This document shows positions 45,299-55,472 of a stretch of DNA of 64,000 bases, one piece after another (position 1 is the first letter of the stretch; each line of letters starts with the position of its first letter). The stretch lies in contig WVSM01000006.1 of NCBI GenBank assembly GCA_015689645.1, positions 186,001 to 250,000 of the forward strand, given 5' to 3'. The position numbers and the translations under genes were made by a program. The stretch comes from Rhodobacterales bacterium HKCCE4037. GTDB taxonomy: Bacteria; Pseudomonadota; Alphaproteobacteria; Rhodobacterales; Rhodobacteraceae. The notes beneath the pieces were generated by a model. It worked only from the letters and a program-made list of their open reading frames with translations. It was not told the origin of the DNA and did not search any database.

Positions 45299-45313
45299 TA
45301 AGAATTGGTTAAC
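45299..45313. promoter_or_regulatory. CtrA-like box upstream of purA (near match)
   Basis: CTAA GAATTGG TTAA at 45299-45313 is one base from TTAA-N7-TTAA. It lies about 80 bases before purA, within the 269-base secG-purA divergent gap. Low confidence because one half differs. Confidence 0.2.
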
Positions 45314-45393
45314 CCTGCCTTCGAAGTTTCCGGTTCCCCCGCACGGCCAGTGCCGTTATAGCCCCTCGGGGTTTTCGCCATCCGGAGAGATAA

Positions 45394-46689
45394 ATGGCCA
45401 ACGTCGTGGTTGTCGGCGCCCAGTGGGGCGATGAAGGCAAGGGAAAGATCGTTGATTGGTTGAGCGAACGCGCCGACGTTATCGCGCGCTTCCAGGGTGG
45501 CCATAACGCGGGCCATACGCTCGTGATCGACGGAAAGGTCTACAAGCTGAACGCGCTGCCCTCGGGCGTGGTGCGCGGCGGCAAGCTGTCGATCATCGGC
45601 AACGGCGTGGTTCTGGACCCGTGGCATCTTGTCGAAGAAATCCGCGCCATTCGCGAACAGGGGATCGAGATCAGCCCCGAGACGCTGATGATCGCCGAGA
45701 ACACGCCGCTGATTCTGCCGATCCATGGAGAGCTTGACCGCGCCCGCGAGGAAGCGGCCTCCAAGGGCACCAAGATCGGCACCACCGGGCGCGGTATCGG
45801 CCCGGCCTACGAGGACAAGGTCGGCCGCCGGTCGGTCCGCGTGGCGGACCTGGCGGACGCCGCGACCCTGGAGGCGCGGGTGGACCGCGCGCTGCAGCAC
45901 CACGATCCGCTGCGCAAGGGCCTCGGGATCGAGCCCGTGGACCGCGAGGCACTGCTGGCCCAACTGCGCGAGATCGCGCCGGAGATCCTGCAATACGCCG
46001 CCCCGGTCTGGAAGGTGCTCAACGAGAAACGCCGGGCCGGCAAGCGCATCCTCTTCGAAGGGGCGCAGGGCGCGCTGCTGGACATCGACTTCGGCACCTA
46101 TCCCTTCGTGACCTCCTCGAACGTGATCGCCGGGCAGGCGGCCACCGGCGTTGGCATCGGGCCGGGCGCGATCAACTACGTGTTGGGTCTGGTGAAGGCC
46201 TATACGACCCGCGTGGGCGAGGGGCCGTTCCCGGCAGAACTGCATGACGCGGACGGCGCACGCCTGGGCGAGCGCGGCCACGAATTCGGCACCACCACGG
46301 GCCGCAAGCGGCGCTGTGGCTGGTTCGATGCCTGCCTCGTGCGGCAGACCTGCGTAACCTCGGGCGTGACCGGCATCGCGCTGACCAAGATCGACGTGCT
46401 CGACGGGTTCGAGACGCTGAAGATCTGCGTCGGCTACGAGCTGGACGGCGCGCGCCTCGATTACCTGCCGACCGCCGCCGAGCAGCAGGCCCGGTGCACG
46501 CCGATCTACGAGGAGATGCCGGGCTGGTCGGAATCGACCGAAGGCGCGCGGTCCTGGGCGGACCTGCCGGGCAACGCGGTGAAATACGTGCGCCGCATCG
46601 AGGAATTGATCCAGTGCCCGGTCGCCCTACTGTCCACCTCGCCGGAACGCGACGACACGATCCTCGTGACTGACCCGTTCGCGGATTGA
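45394..46689 (+). CDS. purA: Adenylosuccinate synthetase
   Basis: A 431-residue enzyme, the standard length. [16 protein letters not shown] is the GTP loop with the catalytic Asp, GHNAGHT holds the catalytic His, and [14 protein letters not shown] and [10 protein letters not shown] follow. It joins IMO-derived IMP and aspartate on the way to AMP. It starts divergently from secG and is followed 16 bases later by a DUF2842 gene. Confidence 0.97.
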   Translation: MANVVVVGAQWGDEGKGKIVDWLSERADVIARFQGGHNAGHTLVIDGKVYKLNALPSGVVRGGKLSIIGNGVVLDPWHLVEEIRAIREQGIEISPETLMIAENTPLILPIHGELDRAREEAASKGTKIGTTGRGIGPAYEDKVGRRSVRVADLADAATLEARVDRALQHHDPLRKGLGIEPVDREALLAQLREIAPEILQYAAPVWKVLNEKRRAGKRILFEGAQGALLDIDFGTYPFVTSSNVIAGQAATGVGIGPGAINYVLGLVKAYTTRVGEGPFPAELHDADGARLGERGHEFGTTTGRKRRCGWFDACLVRQTCVTSGVTGIALTKIDVLDGFETLKICVGYELDGARLDYLPTAAEQQARCTPIYEEMPGWSESTEGARSWADLPGNAVKYVRRIEELIQCPVALLSTSPERDDTILVTDPFAD

Positions 46690-46705
46690 GCAAGAGGGGG
46701 ACGGC

Positions 46706-46933
46706 ATGGCGCTCAGCTACAAGGCCCGCAAGCGTTGGTCGCTGTTCATCCTGCTGGTCGGGCTGCCGATCTATATCGCGGCGGTCTGGTTCATTCTGAG
46801 CCTGCTGGAAGGCTGGAACATCTGGCTGCAACTGGGCATCTGTTTCGCTTTCTCGATCCTCTGGGCCTTCCCGCTGAAGGCGGTGTTCCTGGGTGTCGGG
46901 AAGGCCGACCCCGACGCGGATCCCGAAAACTGA
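46706..46933 (+). CDS. DUF2842 small membrane protein
   Basis: A 75-residue protein with two hydrophobic segments (about 13-33 and 40-61) and a charged C-tail. It matches the DUF2842 family of alphaproteobacteria; function unknown. It lies 16 bases after purA and ends at a strong bidirectional terminator, so it is cotranscribed with purA. Confidence 0.8.
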   Translation: MALSYKARKRWSLFILLVGLPIYIAAVWFILSLLEGWNIWLQLGICFAFSILWAFPLKAVFLGVGKADPDADPEN

Positions 46934-46957
46934 AAAGGGGCGCAGAAGCGCCCCTTT
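46934..46957. terminator. Bidirectional terminator
   Basis: AAAGGGGCGC-AGAA-GCGCCCCTTT (46934-46957), a 10-bp stem, lies between the converging DUF2842 and acidic-protein genes and has T/A flanks in both directions. Confidence 0.8.
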
Positions 46958-46978
46958 GTTCCTGCTCGACCGGATGGA

Positions 46979-49624
46979 TCAGAGCGTGCGGCTCACGCGG
47001 TAGACATTGCCACCAAGGTCTTCAAGCACACCGTCCGCGGTCAGGCTGTCGACCGCCGCCACGGCTTCCGCACGCGAAATCGAGCCGTCGGTTGCGATCC
47101 GGACAAGACGCAGCAGCTGCATGCGCTTGAACTCGGGCAGACCCGCTTCGTTCGTGAGGTAGGTTGCGCCCATCTCCACCACTTCCTCGATCTCGGTGGC
47201 CGTGGAATTTTCCAGGCGTTCCGCGAATACCGCGAAATGGTCTATCGGCTCGGCGTCGTCGTCGGTGTCGGCCTCGGCGGCGAGGGTTTCCCGCTCGCTC
47301 TCGATCTCTTGGGCCAACTGGGCTTCGAGCGCGGCGATCGGGTCGTCGAACCCATCGTCGTCGTCGTCGTCGTCCTCCTCCTCCGCTTCGATGTCATCTT
47401 CGAAAGCAGCGGTGGTTTCGGTCGCTTGCGGCTGCGCCGGGGCTTCGTCTTCAGCCTCCGTCGCCTCGGCCGTGGTGCCGTCCTCTGCCTCTTCGGCGTC
47501 CGGGTCTTCTTCCGGGGCCGAGCGGCCCAGTCCGCTGGCGATCAGGCCGGCGCGTTGAGCGAGGTTGGCGAGCGAGCTTGCCACCTTGCGCGGCGCGGGG
47601 CGGGCGGCCTCGATGGCGTCAGCGTCGATCTCGGCTTCGTCAGCCGGGCCGTTTACGCGTTCATCCAGAACCAATGGGGCGTCGGCCACGTTCATCGTCG
47701 GGCGTTCAGTGGTCTGAACGTCATCGCGGGAGATGCGACGCGGCGCGACGGGCTCCGCCGGCGCGGAGAATTCTTCATCCGCGATCCGCTGTTCGGAGAC
47801 GAGCAGAAGCGGGCCGGGGCGTTCTTCTGCCTGCTGCTGGCGGCGCGAAACATCGACCCGCACGCGACGCGGACGCATCACGCGGGCCAGGTCTTCGCGG
47901 TATTCCGCAGCATCGTCGTGATAGCCGGTCATCTCGGCGACCGACGCGCCTTCGGCAGCGAGCCGGGATTCGGCGGCCCGTGCAGCGACCGCGGCCTTGA
48001 GATGCTCGATATTCGCGCGGCGGCGGCTTGTTTCGACCGTCGCCATGCGGCCCTCGGTCGCGAGGAACAGGCGATCCACGTTGCCGCGGTCGCCACCGTC
48101 CGCGTCACCGAATTGCGCCGCACGATGCGCGCTCGGAGTGGCGCGGGTCGCTGCGGCCTCACGGTCCCGGTCTGCATCGGCCTCGGCGGTGTCTTCTGGC
48201 GTCTCGTCGTCCAGATCTTCTCCGTCGGTGTCGGCGTGGTCTGCGTTGGAAGCCGCCCCAGAGGTCACGGCGGCTATGGCGGCGCGCGTGTCGGCGTCGT
48301 CATCATCCTGTTCCGTCCCTTCCTCGGCTGCATCGAGCGCGTCCGAGGCTGCGGCCATGGTCGACGCGCCGGTCGCAAATGCGGCGGCCAGCGCAGCAAC
48401 GGCCGCATCGTCGTCCGCTTCGATCACCGGCTCGGGCGCCGCGTCTTCACCGGCGGCCGACAGCAGTTCGTCATCGGGCTGAACGGTCACGGGGGCTTCG
48501 CCGCTTTCGGCCAGCGCGGCCCGGCGGATGCGAGCAAGGCGCGCGGCGACGGAGGCACCGTCGAAAGCTGCTTCCTCGTCGTTTTCCTCGGCGAAGATCG
48601 AGTCGATCTCATCCTCGGCTTCGGCATCGTCGTCATTGTCGAGATCGCTCGCGAGGGTTTCCGCATCCGCTGCCACATCCTCGGCCTCGGCGGCGATCCC
48701 TTCAGCCGCCAACGCGGCAGCCACGGCGATCAGGGTGTCGGCCCCGGCGACGCCGTCGGGCTCGTCGGTGTCGTATTCATCGGCGTCGATTTCGTCGTCA
48801 CCTGCGAAGTCGATGTCATCTTCGTCGGAAAGGTCGCCCGCGTCGGGCGCAGCGATTGCTTCGACATCCGCTTGCGGGTTGGCCTGGGCCATCGCAGCGG
48901 CGATCCCCGCCAGCGTGTCGGCCTCCGTGTCATCTTCGTCAGTCGGCGTTTCTTCACCGTCCTCGGCCACCGGCTCGTCCGCTTCCGCGGCGAGATCTTC
49001 GGCCTCGGCCAAACCATCATCGGCGTCGAAGGACGCGGCCAGACCGCTTTCGGTTGCCGGATCGGCAAGTTCTTCGTCGTATTCGTCAAAGTCGGGCGCG
49101 TCACCGACGGCTTCGCGATCGGCCTCGTCCTGAGCTGCCTCAACCGCGATTCCGGTGTCGATCTCGGCTGCCGGTTCGTCTGCCGCGGCCTCTTCAATGG
49201 CGTCCTCGTCCACCGGAGCGATTTCGGTGACGGCGGCAGCGGCGGCGACAAGCGTGTCGTCTTCGGCCGCTTCGGGCGTAACGCTTTCGACCGCGTCTTC
49301 GACTTGCGGACTGCGGGCGAAGGCGCGTTCAGCGGCACTTTCGAAAGCGGGCGTGTCTTCGGCAGGCGCGCCTTCGGGGCGCATGATGAGGCCGTTTTCC
49401 ACCATCCGCGACTCAACGCGGCGCTGGATCGCCTCTTCGGTGATGCGGTGCAGGGTTTCGGCATCCGGGGTCGGAGGTTCCGCGCCGAAATAGCGGTCTT
49501 CCGCCGCCAGGTCGCGGAAATACTCGGCCACGGCCTTCATTGCCTCGAACGGGCGATCAAAGCCCTCGAGGGTACAGGAAAACGTGCCGTATGAGACCGT
49601 CAGGATCTTGTTTTCATCACTCAT
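46979..49624 (-). CDS. Large very acidic protein with conserved ends
   Basis: Predicted 881 residues from the ATG at 49624 ([17 protein letters not shown]). The first 80 or so residues are ordered ([27 protein letters not shown]...), and the last 90 form a second ordered block ([19 protein letters not shown] ... [17 protein letters not shown]). The 600-residue middle is dominated by Asp, Glu and Ala in uneven repeats and is probably disordered. A similar protein seems conserved in Rhodobacterales, but I cannot name a function. No signal peptide. Single gene with its own terminator. Confidence 0.8.
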   Translation of the reverse strand: MSDENKILTVSYGTFSCTLEGFDRPFEAMKAVAEYFRDLAAEDRYFGAEPPTPDAETLHRITEEAIQRRVESRMVENGLIMRPEGAPAEDTPAFESAAERAFARSPQVEDAVESVTPEAAEDDTLVAAAAAVTEIAPVDEDAIEEAAADEPAAEIDTGIAVEAAQDEADREAVGDAPDFDEYDEELADPATESGLAASFDADDGLAEAEDLAAEADEPVAEDGEETPTDEDDTEADTLAGIAAAMAQANPQADVEAIAAPDAGDLSDEDDIDFAGDDEIDADEYDTDEPDGVAGADTLIAVAAALAAEGIAAEAEDVAADAETLASDLDNDDDAEAEDEIDSIFAEENDEEAAFDGASVAARLARIRRAALAESGEAPVTVQPDDELLSAAGEDAAPEPVIEADDDAAVAALAAAFATGASTMAAASDALDAAEEGTEQDDDDADTRAAIAAVTSGAASNADHADTDGEDLDDETPEDTAEADADRDREAAATRATPSAHRAAQFGDADGGDRGNVDRLFLATEGRMATVETSRRRANIEHLKAAVAARAAESRLAAEGASVAEMTGYHDDAAEYREDLARVMRPRRVRVDVSRRQQQAEERPGPLLLVSEQRIADEEFSAPAEPVAPRRISRDDVQTTERPTMNVADAPLVLDERVNGPADEAEIDADAIEAARPAPRKVASSLANLAQRAGLIASGLGRSAPEEDPDAEEAEDGTTAEATEAEDEAPAQPQATETTAAFEDDIEAEEEDDDDDDDGFDDPIAALEAQLAQEIESERETLAAEADTDDDAEPIDHFAVFAERLENSTATEIEEVVEMGATYLTNEAGLPEFKRMQLLRLVRIATDGSISRAEAVAAVDSLTADGVLEDLGGNVYRVSRTL

Positions 49625-49801
49625 TGCTCTGCCACTCTGTTCCTCCGGCCCATTCTCGTCTTCAGAACTCACCGGAATTTATCATCCTCGCAAAAGGTGT
49701 AACAAACTGTTTCCAGTAAAAAGCGACGCGAATTGGACCATTTGGTGATGGGGGGTTCAGACCATGGCAACATTGTGGACAATGATCCGGGGTGAAGTGG
49801 A

Positions 49802-50503
49802 TTGTCCTTGAAATACAAAGAGCCGGTGGGACTTGTCGGGGGCGGTCCGGTGGGGGAATCCGCCTTTGAATTGTCCCAAAGACACGTAAAATTGTTCGTC
49901 GGCGTCGACGGCGGGGGCGACGCGCTGTTGCACCGGAACATGCCGCCCGAAGCCGTGATCGGCGACATGGATTCGCTGTCCGAGGCCGCCCGGGCGGCGA
50001 TTCCCGCCGACAGGCTGATCGCGGTGGCCGAGCAGGACAGCACCGATTTCGAGAAGGCGTTGGAACGGCTGGAGGCGCCGCTGATCCTGGCGCTCGGGTT
50101 CACCGGCGCGCGGCTCGATCACGAGTTGGCGGCGTTCCACGGGCTGGTCCGCTTTCCGCAGCGCCCGGTGATCGTGATCGGGGCGGAAGATATCGTGTTG
50201 CATTTGCCCGCGCGGCTTACGCTTGACCTGTCGGCAGGGACGCGGGTGTCGCTGTTTCCGCTGGACGCGGTCAGGGTCGCGATCGAGGGGCTGGAATGGT
50301 CTTTCGAGGCCCTCGACCTGCACCCGGCGCGCAAGATCGGCACGTCGAATCGTGCCGTGGGCGGGCCTGTCAGGCTGCGCGCCAGCGGGCCCGGATGCCT
50401 GCTGCTGCTGCCGCATTCGGCGCTCGAGCCGGTGATCGCGGCGCTGGCGCAGTCGGATTTGCACTCGCCCCCCGGCAGAGCAGGCGCTATGGGTGTCACG
50501 TAG
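49802..50503 (+). CDS. Thiamine diphosphokinase
   Basis: A 233-residue protein that seems to start at a TTG (49802). Motifs of the thiamine pyrophosphokinase fold are clear: GVDGGGDALL, VIGDMDSL, EQDSTDFEKAL and TGARLDHELAAFHGL, which bind ATP, Mg and thiamine. It turns thiamine into the diphosphate cofactor, used by enzymes such as the one at 18211. A later start is possible because TTG is weak and the ribosome site is unclear. Followed 26 bases later by rpiA. Confidence 0.85.
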   Translation: MSLKYKEPVGLVGGGPVGESAFELSQRHVKLFVGVDGGGDALLHRNMPPEAVIGDMDSLSEAARAAIPADRLIAVAEQDSTDFEKALERLEAPLILALGFTGARLDHELAAFHGLVRFPQRPVIVIGAEDIVLHLPARLTLDLSAGTRVSLFPLDAVRVAIEGLEWSFEALDLHPARKIGTSNRAVGGPVRLRASGPGCLLLLPHSALEPVIAALAQSDLHSPPGRAGAMGVT

Positions 50504-50529
50504 CTGCCATAAACGAACGAGACCCGCCC

Positions 50530-51318
50530 ATGACGGCCGAGCTTTCCCCCATCGACAAAGCCAAGTACGTGGCCGCCCGCCGGGCGGTGGAATTCGTGGA
50601 AGACGGGATGCGCGTGGGGCTCGGCACCGGTTCGACCGCCGCCTGGATGGTGCGCTGCCTCGGCGAGTTGGTCCGCGAAGAGGGGATGATGATCACCGGC
50701 GTCGCTACCTCGACCCGCACGGCCGACCTGGCGCGGGAAGTGGGCGTCACGATCAAGACGCTGGACGAGGTGCGCTGGCTGGACCTGACAATCGACGGGG
50801 CGGATGAATACGACCCGAACCTCAACCTCATCAAGGGCGGCGGCGGTGCGCTGCTGCACGAGAAGATCGTGGCGACGGCCAGCGACCAGATGGTGGTGAT
50901 CGCGGATCTCACGAAACAGGTCGATACGCTTGGCGCCTTCCCGCTGCCGGTGGAGATCATCCCCTTTGGCTGGCAGACCACCAAGGCGTTGATCGAGGAA
51001 ATGCTGTCGAACGTCGATGTGCTTGGGCGCTCGGCCTCGCTTCGGCTCAGCGGGACGGAGCCGTTCCGCACCGATGAAGGGAATTACATCCTCGATCTGC
51101 ACCTGCGCCGCATCGCGCAGCCCGCGCAGGTGAGCCTCGTTCTCAACCAGATCCCCGGCGTGGTGGAGAACGGGTTGTTCCTCGATATCTGCGACGTTCT
51201 GGTGATCGGCAATGCCGATGGCACCGTCGAGGTGCGCGACATCAACAACGGCACGATCGAACATGAGCGCGTCGACGTCTCCGACAGCGAGAACCTGTTC
51301 GTGGACGTGCGGGACTGA
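50530..51318 (+). CDS. rpiA: Ribose-5-phosphate isomerase A
   Basis: Predicted 262 residues from the ATG at 50530. VGLGTGSTAAWMVRCLGE is the phosphate loop, TIDGADEYDPNLNLIKGGG carries the catalytic acid and KGGGGALLHEK the Lys/Glu pair. It interconverts ribose 5-phosphate and ribulose 5-phosphate, the step after Gnd. It follows the thiamine diphosphokinase gene closely and is probably cotranscribed with it. Confidence 0.95.
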   Translation: MTAELSPIDKAKYVAARRAVEFVEDGMRVGLGTGSTAAWMVRCLGELVREEGMMITGVATSTRTADLAREVGVTIKTLDEVRWLDLTIDGADEYDPNLNLIKGGGGALLHEKIVATASDQMVVIADLTKQVDTLGAFPLPVEIIPFGWQTTKALIEEMLSNVDVLGRSASLRLSGTEPFRTDEGNYILDLHLRRIAQPAQVSLVLNQIPGVVENGLFLDICDVLVIGNADGTVEVRDINNGTIEHERVDVSDSENLFVDVRD

Positions 51319-51341
51319 CGGATAGGGCCTGATCTGGCGGA

Positions 51342-51458
51342 GCGGGCTGCGCCCGCGCTGTTTCGTCTCGCTCGCCTGCAATGCAGGCAAGCTCGGTCGG
51401 GGGGACGCTGTCCCCCGTCCTTGCGGACTCCCCCTGGCATATTTGCGGAACAAAGATG
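51342..51458. repeat. Hairpin element in the rpiA-gor gap
   Basis: The 512-base gap 51319-51830 has no convincing gene. Its first part holds a string of small hairpins, GCGGGC-TGC-GCCCGC (51342-51356), CCTGCA/TGCAGG (51375-51387) and GGGGGAC-GCT-GTCCCCC (51400-51416), and ends in CATATTTGCGGAACAAAGATG (51438-51458; key part GGAACAAAGATG). A related inverted tail lies at 60278-60298. The rest of the gap, to the gor leader, shows nothing I can assign. Confidence 0.6.
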
Positions 51459-51785
51459 GTGCGACGGGGGTGTCGTGTGGCTCGTCGTCAGGTCTTGCGG
51501 ATCCGCCGGGGCGGAAGAGCGGTAGAAGAAGCGGCGCCGCTTCGATGCGGCCACGGGGCCTGCCGCGGTGTCAACGCGACAGGTCGGAACGAATTGCGCG
51601 GGTCCGATGGCCGGACACCCTGCACCCGATTTGGCCCATTGGGGCCGGGGGGTGGTCTGGGGGCCTCCGGCACGTGACCGACAGCCTTGGTCGATGATCA
51701 TCACGGTGCACTCTAGGGCCGGGGAGCCGGGTGTTGCAGGAATCAGGGCTCGTGCGCGCGGTGCCCCCTCTGGCGTTAAGGGGGT

Positions 51786-51811
51786 GTTCATGGAATAGAA
51801 CATTCCTGAAC
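51786..51811. promoter_or_regulatory. Inverted repeat before gor
   Basis: GTTCA-(T)-GGAAT and ATTCC-TGAAC (51786-51811) form a 10-bp inverted repeat with one bulged base around AGAAC, 19 bases before the gor start. It could be a regulator site or a leader hairpin; no known motif is matched. Confidence 0.35.
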
Positions 51812-51830
51812 CTTGCTGGGAGGCCTTGCC

Positions 51831-53279
51831 ATGTCCGAATTCGACTATGACCTCTTCGTGATTGGGGGCGGGTCCGGCGGCGTCCGGGCGGCGCGGGTCG
51901 CCGCGGCCACCGGCGCGAAGGTGGCGCTGGCCGAGAGCAGCCGGATGGGCGGGACCTGCGTGATCCGGGGCTGCGTGCCTAAGAAGCTGATGGTCTTCGC
52001 CTCGTCCTATCGCGAGGGGTTTTCCGATGCACGTGCCTATGGTTGGGACGTTCAGGACGGTGAATTCCACTGGGACAAGTTCCAAGGGCAGCTCCACAAG
52101 GAACTCGACCGGTTGGAGGGTGTCTATCGCAAGCTGCTGGACAGCTCGGGCGTGGAGATTTTCGATGCGCGTGCGACGCTCGCCGATGCCCATACGGTCG
52201 ACGTCGGCGGTGAGACGAAGACGGCGAAGCATATCCTCGTGGCGACCGGCGGGCGTCCGGTGCGGCCGGACCTGCCGAACGCGCATCTCGGGATCGTGTC
52301 GGACGACATCTTCCATCTCGACGCTTTGCCCAAGAGCCTGCTGATCGTCGGCGGCGGCTACATCGCCTGCGAATTCGCCTGTATCATGGCGGGGCTCGGC
52401 GTGGAGGTGACGCAGTTCTACCGTGGCGCGCAGATCCTGCGGGGTTTCGACGACGAGGCGCGCGGTCTGATCGCCGAAATGATGCGCGAGCAGGGGATCG
52501 ACCTGCACACCGGCACCAACATCGTCGACATGCGGCCGGCCGATGGCGACGCGCGATCGGAAAGCGACGCGGAGATGGGCGCGGATGTGCAGCAGATGGA
52601 GGCGCTGCAGACTGACGTGGACGGCGATGTGGAGGGGGGGCCGCTCTGGGTCAAATCCACCAACGGACGCGAAGGTGTCTTTGACCAGGTGCTGTTCGCC
52701 ACCGGGCGCGCCCCGAATACCGACGACATGGGGCTGGAGGAGGTCGGCGTGCAGATCGGGCGCCGGGGCGAGATCGTGGTGGACGAATACAGCCAGACCG
52801 CCGTGCCGTCGATCTATGCCATCGGTGACGTGACCAACCGGGTGAACCTGACGCCCGTGGCGATCCGCGAGGGGATGGCCTTCGTCGAGACGGTGTTCAA
52901 GGGCAACCCGACGCCGGTCGATCACGAGCTGATCCCCTCGGCGATCTTCACCCAGCCGGAATACGGCAGCGTGGGCCTGACCGAGGAAGAGGCGCGCGAC
53001 CAGGAGGAGATCGAGGTCTACTGCACCTCGTTCCGGCCGATGCAGACCGCCTTCGCGGGCAAACCGGGTCGTGTGCTGATGAAGCTCGTCGTGTCGAAGG
53101 AAAGCCGCAAGGTCCTTGGCTGTCACATCGTGGCGCCGAATGCCGGAGAGATGATACAATTGGCCGGGATCGCGGTGAAAATGGGTGCAACAAAGGAAGA
53201 TTTCGACCGCACGGTTGCAGTCCATCCCACGATGTCGGAAGAAATCGTGACCATGCGGGACCCGATCCGCGCCGGATAA
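51831..53279 (+). CDS. gor: Glutathione-disulfide reductase
   Basis: Predicted 482 residues from the ATG at 51831 with GGGAGG upstream. FAD fold GGGSGGVRAARVAAATG, redox disulfide GGTCVIRGCVPKKLM, NADPH fold IVGGGYIACEFACIMAG, and C-terminal HPTMSEE with the catalytic His. It reduces oxidised glutathione with NADPH. Odd feature: between TNIVDM and LWVKS there are about 37 residues (about 235-270), rich in Asp and Glu, where relatives have a short turn. Preceded by an inverted repeat at 51786. Confidence 0.94.
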   Translation: MSEFDYDLFVIGGGSGGVRAARVAAATGAKVALAESSRMGGTCVIRGCVPKKLMVFASSYREGFSDARAYGWDVQDGEFHWDKFQGQLHKELDRLEGVYRKLLDSSGVEIFDARATLADAHTVDVGGETKTAKHILVATGGRPVRPDLPNAHLGIVSDDIFHLDALPKSLLIVGGGYIACEFACIMAGLGVEVTQFYRGAQILRGFDDEARGLIAEMMREQGIDLHTGTNIVDMRPADGDARSESDAEMGADVQQMEALQTDVDGDVEGGPLWVKSTNGREGVFDQVLFATGRAPNTDDMGLEEVGVQIGRRGEIVVDEYSQTAVPSIYAIGDVTNRVNLTPVAIREGMAFVETVFKGNPTPVDHELIPSAIFTQPEYGSVGLTEEEARDQEEIEVYCTSFRPMQTAFAGKPGRVLMKLVVSKESRKVLGCHIVAPNAGEMIQLAGIAVKMGATKEDFDRTVAVHPTMSEEIVTMRDPIRAG

Positions 53280-53381
53280 GCCCGGTATTCGCGGCGAAAA
53301 CGCGCAGATGCGGGTGCAAAGCGGATTTTCTGCCCCATATAGGGCATCAACAGACGACGCAGCCAAGAGGTGAGACGACAG

Positions 53382-54557
53382 ATGGCGGGAAACAGCGGCG
53401 GACCCTGGGGAGGCGGTGGCGGAGGCGACCGAGGCAACCAAGGCAGCAATGGCAGTGGCAACGAGCCCAGGCGGCCCCGTGGACCGGGACGGGAAGGTGG
53501 TGGCCAGAACATTCCCGAGATCGACGATATCGTCCGCAAGGGGCAGGAACAGCTCCGCGTGCTGATGGGCGGACGTGGCGGCACTTCCGGCGGTGGCCAG
53601 GGCGGCGGCGAAGGTCCGGTCAGCCCGCGCACCATGTGGATCGGAGGCATCCTGCTCGCCGTGTCGGCATGGGTCTACGCGTCCGTCTACACCGTCCAGC
53701 CGGAAGAGCAGGGTGTTGAACTGTTCCTTGGCTCCTACTCGCGCACCACGGAACAGGGTCTCAACTTCGCGCCTTGGCCGATCATCACCGCGCAGGTGGT
53801 CAGTGTGACGACGGAACGGACCGAGGAAATCGGCAACAACCGCTCCGGCGCGTCGGACGTGGGCCTGATGCTCACCACCGACGAGAACATTGTCGACATC
53901 GACTTCGACGTGGTCTGGAACGTCAACGACCCGGCGCTTTACCTCTTCAATCTCGCCGATCCCGAGGCGACGGTGCGCGCGGTGGCCGAGGCCGCCATGC
54001 GCGAGATCATCGCCCAGTCCGAGCTTGCGCCGATCCTCAACCGGGACCGCGCGCTGATCTCGGAACAGGCGACGATGCTGATCCAGTCGACGCTCGACAA
54101 CTACAATTCCGGCATCAACATCATCCGCGTGAACCTCGACCGGGCCGACCCGCCCGCCGAGGTGATCGACGCCTTCCGCGAAGTGCAGGCCGCCGAGCAG
54201 GAACGTGACCGGCTGGAGCGGACGGCGGATGCCTATTCGAACCGTGTAACGGCAGGGGCACGCGGTGAAGCGGCCCAGATCCTCGAAGAAGCGGAAGGCT
54301 ACCGCGCCCGCGTGGTGAACGAGGCGCTCGGTGAAGCCAGCCGGTTCCTCGCCGTTCTTGAAGAATACGAAGTGGCGCCGGAAGTGACGCGCCGCCGTCT
54401 CTACCTCGAAACGCTTGAGCGGGTTCTGGGTGAGACCGACCTTGTCGTGATCGACGGTGAATCCGGTGGCGGCGGGCAGGGTGTTGTCCCGTATCTTCCG
54501 CTGAACGAACTGCGCCGGCCCGCCGGTCAGGCCAACACAACCGGGAGCTCGAACTAA
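53382..54557 (+). CDS. hflK: FtsH protease modulator HflK
   Basis: Predicted 391 residues from the ATG at 53382, 11 bases after AGAGG. A Gly/Arg-rich N-terminus (PWGGGGGGDRGNQG) precedes one membrane segment (about 85-105, MWIGGILLAVSAWVY) and an SPFH/band-7 domain with EEQGVELFLGSY, followed by a coiled-coil (AEQERDRLERTADAYSNRV). HflK and HflC form a periplasm-facing complex around FtsH. It is followed by hflC after one base. Confidence 0.93.
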   Translation: MAGNSGGPWGGGGGGDRGNQGSNGSGNEPRRPRGPGREGGGQNIPEIDDIVRKGQEQLRVLMGGRGGTSGGGQGGGEGPVSPRTMWIGGILLAVSAWVYASVYTVQPEEQGVELFLGSYSRTTEQGLNFAPWPIITAQVVSVTTERTEEIGNNRSGASDVGLMLTTDENIVDIDFDVVWNVNDPALYLFNLADPEATVRAVAEAAMREIIAQSELAPILNRDRALISEQATMLIQSTLDNYNSGINIIRVNLDRADPPAEVIDAFREVQAAEQERDRLERTADAYSNRVTAGARGEAAQILEEAEGYRARVVNEALGEASRFLAVLEEYEVAPEVTRRRLYLETLERVLGETDLVVIDGESGGGGQGVVPYLPLNELRRPAGQANTTGSSN

Positions 54558-54558
54558 C

Positions 54559-55464
54559 ATGTCACGGATTGCTTATATCATTCCCGTCGTGGTTCTGGCG
54601 GTTGTCGTGGTCTCTTCGTCGGTCTTCGTGGTCGATGAACGCCAACGCGCGCTGGTGCTTCAGTTCGGTCAGATCCGGCAGGTCATCAACGAGCCGGGCC
54701 TCAACTTCAAGATCCCGTTCATCCAGGAAGTCGTGTTCTACGACGACCGCATCCTGTCGCTCGACACCTCGCCGACCGAGGTGACGCCCTCGGATGACCG
54801 GCGCCTTGTCGTCGATGCGTTTGCCCGCTACCGGATCACCGACACGATCCAGTTCCGCCAGGCCGTTGGCGTCGGCGGCATCCGGGCCGCGGAATCGCGC
54901 CTCGAAGGTATCCTGAACGACCGGATCCGGGCCGTTCTTGGTGCCGATGGCGTGACGTCGAACACGATCCTGTCGGAAGAGCGTGCGGCCCTTGCAGACC
55001 TGATCACCGAACAGGCCCGCGTCCGCGCGGCGGCACTGGGCATCGAGGTGCTGGACGTTCGGCTGAAGCAGACGAACTTGCCGGCCCAGAACCTCGACGC
55101 GACCTTTGCCCGGATGCGCGCCGAGCGTGAACGGGAAGCCGCGGACGAGATCGCGCGCGGGGAAGAGGCCGCACAGCGGATTCGCGCACAGGCCGACCGG
55201 ACGGTGGTCGAGCTTGTCTCGGAAGCCAACCGCGAAGCCGAGATCACGCGCGGTGAGGCCGATGCCGAACGCACACGCATCTTCGCGGAGGCCTTCGGAC
55301 AGGACGCGGAGTTCTACGATTTCACCCGGTCGCTTTCCGCCTACGAGCGCGCGCTGAGATCGAACTCGACCTTCGTGATCAGTCCCGACAGCGAGTTCTT
55401 CGAGTATTTCGATGGCTCGGCCCTTGGCGGCGGCAACGCCTTGGCGGCCCCTGCGGCGGAGTAA
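54559..55464 (+). CDS. hflC: FtsH protease modulator HflC
   Basis: A 301-residue SPFH-domain protein with an N-terminal membrane segment (about 5-25) and the family motifs VDERQRALVLQFGQI, PGLNFKIPFIQEVVFYDDRI and VLDVRLKQTNLP, then a charged coiled-coil (ARMRAEREREAADEIARGEE). Partner of HflK in controlling FtsH. It starts 1 base after hflK and is followed 8 bases later by a DUF2065 gene, the usual order in this group. Confidence 0.94.
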   Translation: MSRIAYIIPVVVLAVVVVSSSVFVVDERQRALVLQFGQIRQVINEPGLNFKIPFIQEVVFYDDRILSLDTSPTEVTPSDDRRLVVDAFARYRITDTIQFRQAVGVGGIRAAESRLEGILNDRIRAVLGADGVTSNTILSEERAALADLITEQARVRAAALGIEVLDVRLKQTNLPAQNLDATFARMRAEREREAADEIARGEEAAQRIRAQADRTVVELVSEANREAEITRGEADAERTRIFAEAFGQDAEFYDFTRSLSAYERALRSNSTFVISPDSEFFEYFDGSALGGGNALAAPAAE

Positions 55465-55472
55465 TCGCGCCG

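Noticed and set aside
47237-49594. 785-codon plus-strand frame antisense to the acidic protein
   Set aside because: It mirrors the GAC/GAG/GCC-rich codons of the real gene and has a Gly/Arg/Phe composition with no recognisable domain.
51460-51780. Short frames in the rpiA-gor gap
   Set aside because: No ribosome site or domain and low-complexity translations; the stretch is left unassigned.
51084-54560. Very long open frame (1158 codons) on the minus strand across gor and hflK
   Set aside because: It is antisense to well-recognised gor and hflK and has no family motifs; long antisense frames are common in GC-rich DNA.
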